DNA of 58,770 nt from the NCBI GenBank assembly GCA_021838945.1, contig JAKCCH010000006.1:1-58770 (forward strand), given 5' to 3'. The DNA comes from Actinomycetes bacterium. GTDB lineage: Bacteria > Actinomycetota > Acidimicrobiia > Acidimicrobiales > Bog-793. Made by a program: the position numbers and the translations under genes. Of this stretch, positions 16,417 to 24,114 are shown in pieces. Every line of letters starts with the position of its first letter. The first letter of the stretch is position 1. The notes under the pieces were generated by a model that searched no databases, was not told the DNA's origin, and was given only the letters and a program-made list of their open reading frames with translations.

Positions 16417-17655
16417 TCAGATCTTCCCGGCGGAGTAGGTGTACTCGGACTCGAGCTTTTGCAAGCGGGGCCCAGTCAACACGACCCTCTGCCCGCTCGA
16501 GTTGCGGAAGACCACCTTGGAGACCTTGGTCACGCTGTAGAACGCCTTCTTCGCCACGATGTACCCGTACATCCGGGCGTTCGCCTTCTTCCAGAGGTCA
16601 GCCAGCTTCGTCGGCATCTTGTCGATGGTCGCGGGCAGGTGCTCCACGAGGTACCTCACGACTCTGGCCGCGTGCTTGGAAGCGAGGATCCCGTCGTACG
16701 CGTTCGGGTACCAGACCGAGTCCGAGATGCCCCGGACGAGGAGCCACGGGACGCCGAGCTGGCTGTTCATGAACGCAAAACCGTTCGCCTCGTTCTCCTC
16801 AGCGTCCGTCGGGTACAGCATGTTCTGCGCCTCGATCCACGAGAGCGGCTCTGTCCACACGTCCGCCTGGCCGATGATGCCGGCGACGACCTTGTTCTTG
16901 ATCGAGCCTGTGCGCGAGGGGATGCCCGTGGCGTCCGCGATGGTCGTCGACCCGATGAAGCTCGTCGCCATCGTCGCCGTGTGCACGAGTTGGTAGGGGG
17001 CCGAGTAGGCGGCGACGTACACGGCCTTGTGGTCAACCCCTGAGCCGTAGTTGTAGTTCTTCGCGTCGGACGGCGTCGGGAGCGGGGTGCCGTACCCGGT
17101 GATGATGTCGCCCCTCACGTCGGACCGACTCGTGAGGTTGATCTCCTCACCGCTGTAGCCCTGCTGGTACCCGCCGAGGAAGTAGTGGATGTTCGACTTG
17201 TCGACGACGAAGCCGCTCACGACGACATCCCCGACGTGCACCCGTGCGTTCTGAGCGCCGGCGGTGCCGGAGAACAGCACTGCCCGGGGGCGGAAGTTCT
17301 TGTCGAGCAAGTAGGTCGCGAGCTCAGCGGACTGGTCCACCTCCCCGCTTGCCACGTCGACGACCGGCTTCCCCGCGATCGTTCCCTCCCAGAAGCGCAG
17401 CCCGTCGATGTCCCGATGCCCCGTCACCTTCATCTCGGCGAGGATCGGGGCCTGCTCGGCCCCGAAGGCGTCGATGATCCCGATGGGAGCGAGCGCAGCT
17501 TCATGCCGAGCGGCCGCAGTGGCCTGTGCGCCCGACACGGCGAGCGACGCCGCCGGCACAGCGACGGCGACCGCCGCCACGACGGCGAGAGGGATCGTGA
17601 TCCGCCTCCTGCTCGTCCTGGCCAGCTTCCTCTCTAGACGTCCTCGTCCGGTCAT
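16417..17655 (-). CDS. Secreted nucleoside phosphorylase/MTA-SAH nucleosidase-like protein
   Basis: 412 residues. An Arg-rich N-terminus and hydrophobic stretch (ITIPLAVVAAVAVAVPAASLAV) make a Sec signal or membrane anchor. The body matches the phosphorylase superfamily: IGIIDAFGAEQAPIL (start of the fold), VLFSGTAGAQN...VGDVVVSG, and near the C-terminus SQLGVPWLLVRGISD, where the Asp corresponds to the purine-protonating Asp of MTA/SAH nucleosidases. This family is normally cytosolic, so export is unusual. A roughly 60-residue Lys/Tyr-rich tail follows. ATG 17655 has GGAGG 8 nt upstream. Role inferred: cleavage of extracellular nucleosides. Confidence 0.75.
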   Translation of the reverse strand: MTGRGRLERKLARTSRRRITIPLAVVAAVAVAVPAASLAVSGAQATAAARHEAALAPIGIIDAFGAEQAPILAEMKVTGHRDIDGLRFWEGTIAGKPVVDVASGEVDQSAELATYLLDKNFRPRAVLFSGTAGAQNARVHVGDVVVSGFVVDKSNIHYFLGGYQQGYSGEEINLTSRSDVRGDIITGYGTPLPTPSDAKNYNYGSGVDHKAVYVAAYSAPYQLVHTATMATSFIGSTTIADATGIPSRTGSIKNKVVAGIIGQADVWTEPLSWIEAQNMLYPTDAEENEANGFAFMNSQLGVPWLLVRGISDSVWYPNAYDGILASKHAARVVRYLVEHLPATIDKMPTKLADLWKKANARMYGYIVAKKAFYSVTKVSKVVFRNSSGQRVVLTGPRLQKLESEYTYSAGKI

Positions 17656-17901
17656 CGCAGTCCTCCTTCGGTTGCCCGTCGTGTCACGGGCGCCTTCGTC
17701 AGCCCGGGTCCGTCCGTGCCGACACGCTCATGGTCGCAAAGTCGTGCTGGCCCGGCAAGGGTCGGGACCCCGGCGCGCAGGTCCGCTGACCGGTCACACC
17801 GATCCACGAAGTCCCAGGACCCTCTCAGCGTTCGCCCACAGGCCACGCAGGATGCGCCTGCAAGCTGTCACCAGCAGAGCAGACTGGTCGGGAGAGTGGT
17901 C

Positions 17902-19353
17902 ATGGGCACGAACGAGACACCAGAACCGGAGTCAACCGAGAACAACGAGCCGGCGAAGGGCTCCGCCGACTTCGCCGGCTACTCCGCCGAGCCGGAGCCG
18001 ACCGGCGAGACTCCTCCGGCCCGTGCGACGCCGCCGTACGGGTACGGGTACTGGTACGGGTACGGGACGCCACCGAACTCGGAGCCGGGGCCGGGTACGG
18101 GGCCCGCTACGGGACCGGGGCCAGGGCCGGTGCCGGAGGCACCGCAACAGCGCAGGGCGCGTCCCGGTGCGATCGCGGCAGCGGTCGTTGCCGCGGCCTT
18201 GCTCGCCGGCGTCGGCGGTGGGTTCATCGGCCACGCCATCGGAGCTCCTGGATCGTCGACCGGCAACGCGCTCATCGGAGATTCGACTCCGTCGAGCAAC
18301 TCCGGCGGCGGGTCGAGTGGAACGGGGGGCTCCAGCTCCACGTCGACGCCGCAAGGCGGATCCGCGCAAGGCGCCACTCCCTCTGCGATCGCCGCAAGCG
18401 TCGACCCCGGGCTCGTCGACGTGAACACGGTCATCGACTACGGCAGGGCCGAAGGCGCCGGGACGGGGATCGTGCTCACCTCGAGTGGGCTCATCCTCAC
18501 GAACAACCACGTCATCGACGGGGCGACCACCATCAGGGTCACCGACGTCGGGAACGGCAGGACCTACAACGCCTCGGTCGTCGGATACGACATCACGAAG
18601 GACGTCGCGCTCCTGAAGCTCGACGGTGCGAGCGGGCTGCCGACGGTGAAGCTCGGCGACTCCTCGAAGGTCACGAACGGCGAGCGAGTCGTCGGGATCG
18701 GCAACGCGGGTGGCGTCGGAGGGACTCCGAGCTATGCCGCCGGCACCGTGACGGGAACGAACCGGTCCCTCACCGCGAGTGACGCCTTGACGGGGACATC
18801 GGAGCAGCTGAACGGCATGATCTCCACCGACGCCAACATCCGGGCCGGAGACTCGGGCGGTCCCTTGGTGAACACTGCCGGGCAGGTCATCGGCATCGAC
18901 ACGGCCGGGACGAGCACGTTCCAGGTCGCGTCGGCGTCGTCGACCGAGGGCTTCGCCGTTCCGATCAACACCGCGATGGCGGTCGTGCGCCAGATCGAGA
19001 ACGGGAGCGGTTCGGGGACGGTTCACGTGGGACCGACGGCGTTTCTCGGGGTGCAGATCACACCGAGCGGATCGGGCGGGTTCGGGCCCTTCGGCGGAGA
19101 CGGCGGGTCGAGTGCCGTCAACGGAGCCGCCATCTCGGGCGTGGTCGCCGGTGATCCGGCAGCCAACGCCGGGCTGAGCGCGGGAGACGTCATCACCGCC
19201 GTCGGCGGCCACACGGTGACGTCCTCGAAGGCGCTGCAGCAAGTGCTCGTCATAGACGAGCGACCAGGTGCGCGAGTGTCCGTCCAGTACGTCGACAGCT
19301 CCGGTGTGCAGCACACGGTGACCCTGCAGCTCGCCAGCGGCCCTCCGGCCTAG
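17902..19353 (+). CDS. HtrA/DegP-type membrane-anchored serine protease with PDZ domain
   Basis: 483 residues from ATG 17902, preceded by GGGAGAG. A disordered N-terminus rich in Glu/Pro and Tyr-Gly (YGYGYWYGYG) is followed by one transmembrane helix near residue 95 and a Ser/Gly linker. The trypsin-like domain carries the triad His203 (TNNHVID), Asp234 (DVALLKL) and Ser318 (GDSGGPL). A C-terminal PDZ domain (about 390-480) ends the protein. It degrades or senses misfolded envelope proteins outside the cytoplasm. The length and the single helix match actinobacterial PepD/HtrA proteins. It is monocistronic; the next gene is convergent. Confidence 0.92.
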   Translation: MGTNETPEPESTENNEPAKGSADFAGYSAEPEPTGETPPARATPPYGYGYWYGYGTPPNSEPGPGTGPATGPGPGPVPEAPQQRRARPGAIAAAVVAAALLAGVGGGFIGHAIGAPGSSTGNALIGDSTPSSNSGGGSSGTGGSSSTSTPQGGSAQGATPSAIAASVDPGLVDVNTVIDYGRAEGAGTGIVLTSSGLILTNNHVIDGATTIRVTDVGNGRTYNASVVGYDITKDVALLKLDGASGLPTVKLGDSSKVTNGERVVGIGNAGGVGGTPSYAAGTVTGTNRSLTASDALTGTSEQLNGMISTDANIRAGDSGGPLVNTAGQVIGIDTAGTSTFQVASASSTEGFAVPINTAMAVVRQIENGSGSGTVHVGPTAFLGVQITPSGSGGFGPFGGDGGSSAVNGAAISGVVAGDPAANAGLSAGDVITAVGGHTVTSSKALQQVLVIDERPGARVSVQYVDSSGVQHTVTLQLASGPPA

Positions 19354-19402
19354 GCGACCGATCCTCCGAACCTCCCTGTCACGAGCCCACTCGCCCGGAT
19401 GC

Positions 19403-19711
19403 TCATCCCGAGCGGCGGTGGTCGCGCCCACCGCCGCTCGGGTCGGCCCTGCGGACATGACCGGCCCTCACCACGACACCCTCGGCGCGCAGGCGCCTCG
19501 CGTGCTCGCGTTCGTGGCCCGGCACGAGACGCCCCACCGAGGTGACGACACGCCACCACGGAATTGGCGCGTCGAGCTTCGCGAGCACGGCGCCGACCGC
19601 TCGTGCGGCACCGGGACGGCCTGCCTCGGCGGCGACCTCGCCGTAGCTGACGACCTGTCCGGGGCGGAGCCGGGCCACGACATCGCGGACGGCCATCTCG
19701 AAGTCGGTCAT
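19403..19711 (-). CDS. Alkyltransferase-like (ATL) DNA-binding protein
   Basis: 102 residues from ATG 19711. It keeps the MGMT DNA-binding helix-turn-helix domain (PGQVVSYGEVAAEAGRPGAARAVG). The alkyl-acceptor PCHRV box reads PWWRV, so Cys is replaced by Trp as in Atl1/eAtl proteins, and the usual His is also Trp. ATL proteins bind O6-alkylguanine without transferring the alkyl group and recruit nucleotide excision repair. Length is normal for ATLs. The ORF-track start 24 codons upstream would overlap the transporter gene and looks unnatural. Confidence 0.85.
   Translation of the reverse strand: MTDFEMAVRDVVARLRPGQVVSYGEVAAEAGRPGAARAVGAVLAKLDAPIPWWRVVTSVGRLVPGHEREHARRLRAEGVVVRAGHVRRADPSGGGRDHRRSG
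19407..19442. terminator. Strong GC hairpin between convergent genes
   Basis: A perfect 15-bp stem (CCCGAGCGGCGGTGG and its complement) with a 6-nt loop lies between htrA and the alkyltransferase-like gene. It overlaps the last codons of the latter. There is no T-run, which is common in actinobacterial bidirectional terminators. Confidence 0.6.
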
Positions 19712-19745
19712 GCCAGGAGCACCATCGCGACGGGTGCGCGTCGAC

Positions 19746-21113
19746 TCAGGCGACTCGTGCGCGGGCACGGGACGGCTCGTCACCCGAGAGCGCTGCTTTC
19801 ACCGAGCGGCGCAGCCCCGGTACCCCGATGAGGAGGAACACGAGCAAGGCGGCGGCACCGCTCGTGGTCCACGGCAGCCCGACCCGGTCGGCGATCGGGC
19901 CCTGGAGCAACGCGCCGATCGGATAAGAGACCCCGAGCGCCATGAGGTAGAGGGCGAGGACGCGCCCCCGGAAGGCTCCCGGTGCGCGCAGCTGCACGAG
20001 TGTCTGCAGACCGGACAGCACGCCGAGGTAAACGAGCCCGACGCCGAAGAGAGCGGCGGTGGCGAGGATGAGGTCCGGCGAGATCCCGTACAGGACGAGC
20101 ACCGGCTCGAGCAGCACCAGGCTCGCGAGCAGGACGCGGCCTCGACCCCACCGGACGGCGAGCGCCGGGACGATGAACGCGCCGACGACTGCTCCGACAC
20201 CCTGGGCTGTCGTGAGCACTGCCGTCGCCTTGGCGACGACCCTCGCGCCGCCGGGCGAGACGTGATGAGCCATCGCCGGCACGAGAGCGATGAACGGCGA
20301 GGCGAAGAGACCGACGGTTCCGATCAGGAGGATCGCCGCTCTGCAGGCCGGTTCCACCCGCGCCGTCTCCACACCGAGGCGGATCGATCGCCAGACCGAC
20401 TCGTGCTCGTGCACGGGTGGCGTCGAGAGGCGCACGAACATGAGAGCGACCACGACGGCGAGGAACGAGATCGCGTTGGCGAGAAACGCAGCCGGGTACC
20501 CGAACGCCGCCACCGCCCCTCCCGCCAGCGCCGGGCCGATCACCCTGCCGAGGTTCCACTGTGCCGACCCGAGCGAGACACCCGCGAGGAACTCCTCTCG
20601 TGGCACGAGGTCGGGCAGGATCGCCTGCATGAACGGCCCGATGAGGGCGCTCACGCAGCCCTGGACGAGCACGAGCAGGCTGAGAAGAGCAGGCGACTGC
20701 TGCCCGTTGCCGACGAGGAGCGCGATGCCGAGGGCGACGCAGCCGGCCACGAGGTTGCCGGCGATCAGGACCGGACGCCGCGGCAGCCGGTCCGCCCACG
20801 CTCCACCGACGGGCGAGAGGAGCCCGATCGGCAGGAACCCGCTCGCTGCCACCACTACAGCCCACGACGCCTTGCCCGTGTGGGCGACGACGAGGGCGCC
20901 GACGGCGACGGTCTGCATCCAGGACCCGACGATCGAGATGAGCCCGCCGATCCACAGCAGCGAGAAGCTGCGGTGGCGGAACGGCCGAAGCGCCACCGCC
21001 ATGCCGCGCCGCGGCGGGAGCGCCTGGGCCTCGGCCAGCTCCGGGACGGCCTCGATCGCCGGCTCGGGCAAAGACAGCTCGGGAGGAGGCAGATCGGTGG
21101 GCGACGTCGTCAC
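19746..21113 (-). CDS. MFS_3-type exporter
   Basis: 455 residues from GTG 21113, with about twelve hydrophobic segments. The loop 2-3 motif GGAWADRLPRRPVL is the classical MFS DRxGRR element. The opening ALRPFRHRSFSLLWIGGLISIVGSWMQTVAVG is typical of the EntS-like MFS_3 group, which exports siderophores or drugs. The substrate cannot be inferred. The Ala/Pro/Glu-rich N-terminal 40 residues are cytosolic. It lies 34 nt upstream of the ATL gene on the same strand and may share its transcript. Confidence 0.85.
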   Translation of the reverse strand: MTTSPTDLPPPELSLPEPAIEAVPELAEAQALPPRRGMAVALRPFRHRSFSLLWIGGLISIVGSWMQTVAVGALVVAHTGKASWAVVVAASGFLPIGLLSPVGGAWADRLPRRPVLIAGNLVAGCVALGIALLVGNGQQSPALLSLLVLVQGCVSALIGPFMQAILPDLVPREEFLAGVSLGSAQWNLGRVIGPALAGGAVAAFGYPAAFLANAISFLAVVVALMFVRLSTPPVHEHESVWRSIRLGVETARVEPACRAAILLIGTVGLFASPFIALVPAMAHHVSPGGARVVAKATAVLTTAQGVGAVVGAFIVPALAVRWGRGRVLLASLVLLEPVLVLYGISPDLILATAALFGVGLVYLGVLSGLQTLVQLRAPGAFRGRVLALYLMALGVSYPIGALLQGPIADRVGLPWTTSGAAALLVFLLIGVPGLRRSVKAALSGDEPSRARARVA

Positions 21114-21234
21114 GGCCGGTCGGTAGGCTAGCGGCCGGTCGTGTCCTCACGAAACGGCCGGGCCCAGCGCGCGTGCACACCGACGCTTGGAGACACTGGG
21201 TTCAATCGATCGCCGGCAAGGGCCTAGCGGACCT

Positions 21235-22101
21235 CTACGAAGGGGCAGGCGTGCAGTCGTCGGCGGCGGGCGCCCGAGGGGTCTGCCCATCCTTCTCGGG
21301 TCGAGCGAGCATGGCTGCGCCGGCGACCACGAGGGCGAAGCTGATTATCCTCACCACACCGAACCCGTCCGCCGGAAGGCGCTCCCGGAACGCGACGACA
21401 CCGGCGACGATCGGCAGGGAGTTGTTGAGGAGGGTCGACATCCCGGCCGTGGCGAGCGCACCACCGCGCTGGAACGCCATCTGCAACGCCACGAAGCCCA
21501 GCACGTGGCACGCGATCAAGAGTGGGATGAAGACGAGGCTTGCGGTCTCGGCGCCCTTCGTCGAGACGTCTCCTGCGGCATAGAGCAGGCCGGCGGCGGC
21601 ACCGAGGCCAGCGCCGGCACGCATCATCCGGGAACCGAGGCTCCACGAGACCGCAGCGGCCGCCACGAGAGCCCCGACCCAGACGTACAGGCCGGCGTGG
21701 GCCGGGGCATGGGGCCGGGGGATCCCGCCTGCAAAGGACACGAAGAGGAGTACGAGACCGCCGAGACAGGCGCCGACCGCCATGCGGTCTCGCCTGCCGA
21801 GGTCGTCATTCGACACCCGCCAGACGAGCAGCGCCAGCACTCCGACGCCGCCAGCCGCCACTGCCTGCACGATCGACAGCGGGGCGAAGAACAGCGCCAG
21901 GATGTACAGGCCCCACCCGCCCATGCCGACGAGGTAGCCGACAAGCCACCGCCAGTTCGAGAAGAGCGCCCAGAGGGAGTGGAACGGTCGCCTGACGGTG
22001 AGCCTCGCAAGGGTGTTCGTCGCTCCGTGTTGCACGAAGAAACCCCAGTTCAGCGCCAATGCCGACCCCAACGCCAAGGCCAGCCCGATCGCGAGGCGCA
22101 T
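21235..22101 (-). CDS. DMT-superfamily membrane transporter
   Basis: 288 residues with about nine hydrophobic segments in the duplicated EamA/NIPA-like pattern. Loops contain WRVSNDDLGRRDR and a PLSIVQAVAAGGVGVLALLVW segment typical of DMT permeases. The C-terminus is a short Pro/Ala tail. The substrate is unknown; NIPA-type magnesium transport or small-metabolite export are both possible. It is transcribed divergently from the gamma-glutamyltransferase gene, with 83 nt between. Confidence 0.75.
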   Translation of the reverse strand: MRLAIGLALALGSALALNWGFFVQHGATNTLARLTVRRPFHSLWALFSNWRWLVGYLVGMGGWGLYILALFFAPLSIVQAVAAGGVGVLALLVWRVSNDDLGRRDRMAVGACLGGLVLLFVSFAGGIPRPHAPAHAGLYVWVGALVAAAAVSWSLGSRMMRAGAGLGAAAGLLYAAGDVSTKGAETASLVFIPLLIACHVLGFVALQMAFQRGGALATAGMSTLLNNSLPIVAGVVAFRERLPADGFGVVRIISFALVVAGAAMLARPEKDGQTPRAPAADDCTPAPS

Positions 22102-22184
22102 CAGCGGTCTCGCAGCGCGGGCCGTGTCGGGGGACGAGCGGGAATCACGACCTGTCTGCTTACCCCAGATAGGGTCGCCACCCG

Positions 22185-23987
22185 ATGACGCCCTTCACGA
22201 CCCGCCCCGAATTGACCGGCACGTTCGGAGCGGTCTCCGCAACCCACTGGCTCGCAGCTCAATCGGGCATGCGGATCCTCGAAGGGGGTGGGAACGCCTT
22301 CGACGCGGCAGCAGCGGCCGGCTTCGTCCTCGAGGTCGTCGAGCCTCATCAGAACGGGCTCGGCGGCGAGGCGCCGATGATCGGCTACAGCTCCGACGAG
22401 GACGACGTGTTCGTCGTCTGCGGCCAGGGCCCGGCTCCAGCTGCTGCGAGCGTGAAGGCCTTTCGGGACCTCGGCCTCGAGAGGGTCCCCGGCGCCGGCT
22501 TGCTCGCAGCGTGCGTGCCGGCTGCCTTCGGGTCCTGGATGCTCCTGCTCGAGCGGTACGGCTCCATGCCGCTTCGCGAGATCCTGGCGCCCGCGATCGG
22601 GTACGCGAGAGATGGGTTCCCGGCGCTCGCGACCCTGGCGACCGTCCTCGCTCAGATGGAGCAGCCGTTCCGCCACAACTGGCCGAGCTCGGCAGCGCTC
22701 TGGGTCGCCGACGGCGCTCCGCGCCCCGGCCAGCGGGTGCGGAACCCGGAGCTGGCGGCGACCTTTCGGGCCCTGCTCGAAGCAGCGGAGGCCGCCGGCT
22801 CGGAGCGGGCGGTCCAGATCGAGGCGGCCCGCCGCGCGTACTACGAGGGTTTCGTCGCGGAGGCGGTGGCCGCCTTTGTCGCGATACCGCAACCGGCGCC
22901 GGACGGCACCCACGCCGGGTTGCTCACGGCCGACGACCTCGCCGGGTGGCGGGCGGGCATCGAGCGCCCGACACGACTCCCCTACCGCGACTTCGAGGTC
23001 TTGAAGACGCCTCCATGGGGACAGGGACCGGTGATGCTGCAACAGCTCGCCCTGCTGCAGGGCATCGATGTGAGTGGGCTCGGGGAAGGGACGCCCGAGC
23101 TCGTCCATGTGATGACCGAGTGCGCGAAGCTCGCGTTCGCCGACCGGGAGGCGTGGTACGGCGATCCCGACTTCACCGACGTGCCGCTCCAGACGCTCCT
23201 GTCGGCCGCCTACAACGACGAGCGCCGCCAGTTGATCGGAGACGAGGCGAACCTCGAGCTCCGTCCCGGCTCCCCCGACGGTCGGACTCCTCGCCTTCCG
23301 ACCCTTCCCTTCGCCCGCGCCGGCGCCACGGCGACGTCGGACGGACCCGAGCCGTCGGCGACGCTCGCAGGCGGCGACGCCGGCGATCCGACGCATGCCG
23401 GGCGTGGTGACACGGTTCATCTGGACGTCGCCGACCGCTTCGGCAACATCATCTCCTGCACCCCGAGCGGCGGGTGGTTGCAGAGCTCGCCGGCGATACC
23501 CGGGCTGGGCTTCTGCCTCGGTTCGCGAGCTCAGATGTTCTGGCTCGAGGACGGGCTCGCCTCGACGCTTCGGCCGAGGTCGAGGCCCCGCACGACGCTC
23601 AGCCCCTCGCTCGCGTTCCGTGACGGCAAGCCCTACCTCGCCTTCGGCACGCCCGGCGGAGACCAGCAGGACCAGTGGCCGCTGCGCGTGCTCGTCTACC
23701 ACGCCGACTTCGGGCTGCCGCTGCAAGCTGCGGTCGATGCCGCCAGCTGGCACACGAACCACTTCCCGTCTTCGTTCTACCCACGGGGATACGACAAGGG
23801 GGAGCTCGAGGTCGAGTCGCGCCTCGGTGCCGCGCCGATCGAGGAGCTGCGCCTGCGGGGTCACTCAGTCGTCGAGGGCGGCGAGTGGTCCCTCGGCCGC
23901 TGCACGGCCGTGGCGCGCACCCCGGACGGCTTCCTCCACGCCGCGGCGGATCCGCGCACCCAGCAGGCCTACGCGGTCTGCCGTTAG
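22185..23987 (+). CDS. Gamma-glutamyltransferase-family protein
   Basis: 600 residues. Family motifs include LEGGGNAFDAAAAAGFVLEVVEPHQNGLGGEAP near the N-terminus. Thr410 in GDTVHLDVADRFGN is the autoprocessing residue that becomes the small-subunit nucleophile. The oxyanion-type PSGGWLQSS and FGTPGGDQQDQW (GxPGG) motifs follow. Classical enzymes transfer the gamma-glutamyl group of glutathione. No signal peptide is visible, so it is probably cytosolic and may act on other gamma-glutamyl or cephalosporin-like amides. TAGGGT lies 9 nt before the ATG. Confidence 0.9.
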   Translation: MTPFTTRPELTGTFGAVSATHWLAAQSGMRILEGGGNAFDAAAAAGFVLEVVEPHQNGLGGEAPMIGYSSDEDDVFVVCGQGPAPAAASVKAFRDLGLERVPGAGLLAACVPAAFGSWMLLLERYGSMPLREILAPAIGYARDGFPALATLATVLAQMEQPFRHNWPSSAALWVADGAPRPGQRVRNPELAATFRALLEAAEAAGSERAVQIEAARRAYYEGFVAEAVAAFVAIPQPAPDGTHAGLLTADDLAGWRAGIERPTRLPYRDFEVLKTPPWGQGPVMLQQLALLQGIDVSGLGEGTPELVHVMTECAKLAFADREAWYGDPDFTDVPLQTLLSAAYNDERRQLIGDEANLELRPGSPDGRTPRLPTLPFARAGATATSDGPEPSATLAGGDAGDPTHAGRGDTVHLDVADRFGNIISCTPSGGWLQSSPAIPGLGFCLGSRAQMFWLEDGLASTLRPRSRPRTTLSPSLAFRDGKPYLAFGTPGGDQQDQWPLRVLVYHADFGLPLQAAVDAASWHTNHFPSSFYPRGYDKGELEVESRLGAAPIEELRLRGHSVVEGGEWSLGRCTAVARTPDGFLHAAADPRTQQAYAVCR

Positions 23988-24055
23988 ACGCGCACGGCGG
24001 GGGGATCGGAGGTCCCTCATGGCATGCCCACACGCGGCGCGCTAGAACAGGCATC

Positions 24056-24100
24056 GTGACCGCAGTTTCCCGGGTCGTCCCTCTCCGGCGGCGACCATGA
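24056..24100 (+). CDS. Candidate 14-codon leaderless leader ORF (first of two)
   Basis: GTG 24056 opens a short frame, MTAVSRVVPLRRRP, whose TGA overlaps the next ATG as ATGA. TAGAAC ends 7 nt before the GTG, so it could be the first codon of a leaderless mRNA for the downstream kinase gene. Translation is inferred from this geometry only. Confidence 0.35.
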   Translation: MTAVSRVVPLRRRP

Positions 24101-24114
24101 AACACTCCGCGTGA
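24097..24114 (+). CDS. Candidate 5-codon leader ORF (second of two)
   Basis: ATG 24097 reads MKHSA and stops in TGA 24112-24114, overlapping the kinase GTG at 24111 as GTGA. With the preceding mini-ORF it forms a cascade of two termination-reinitiation junctions. No ribosome site precedes either junction. Inferred. Confidence 0.3.
   Translation: MKHSA

Noticed and set aside
23999-24023. Possible DosR-like box (GGATCGGAGGTCCCT) upstream of the kinase mini-ORFs
   Set aside because: Only 8 of 15 positions match and the distance to TAGAAC is 25 nt.
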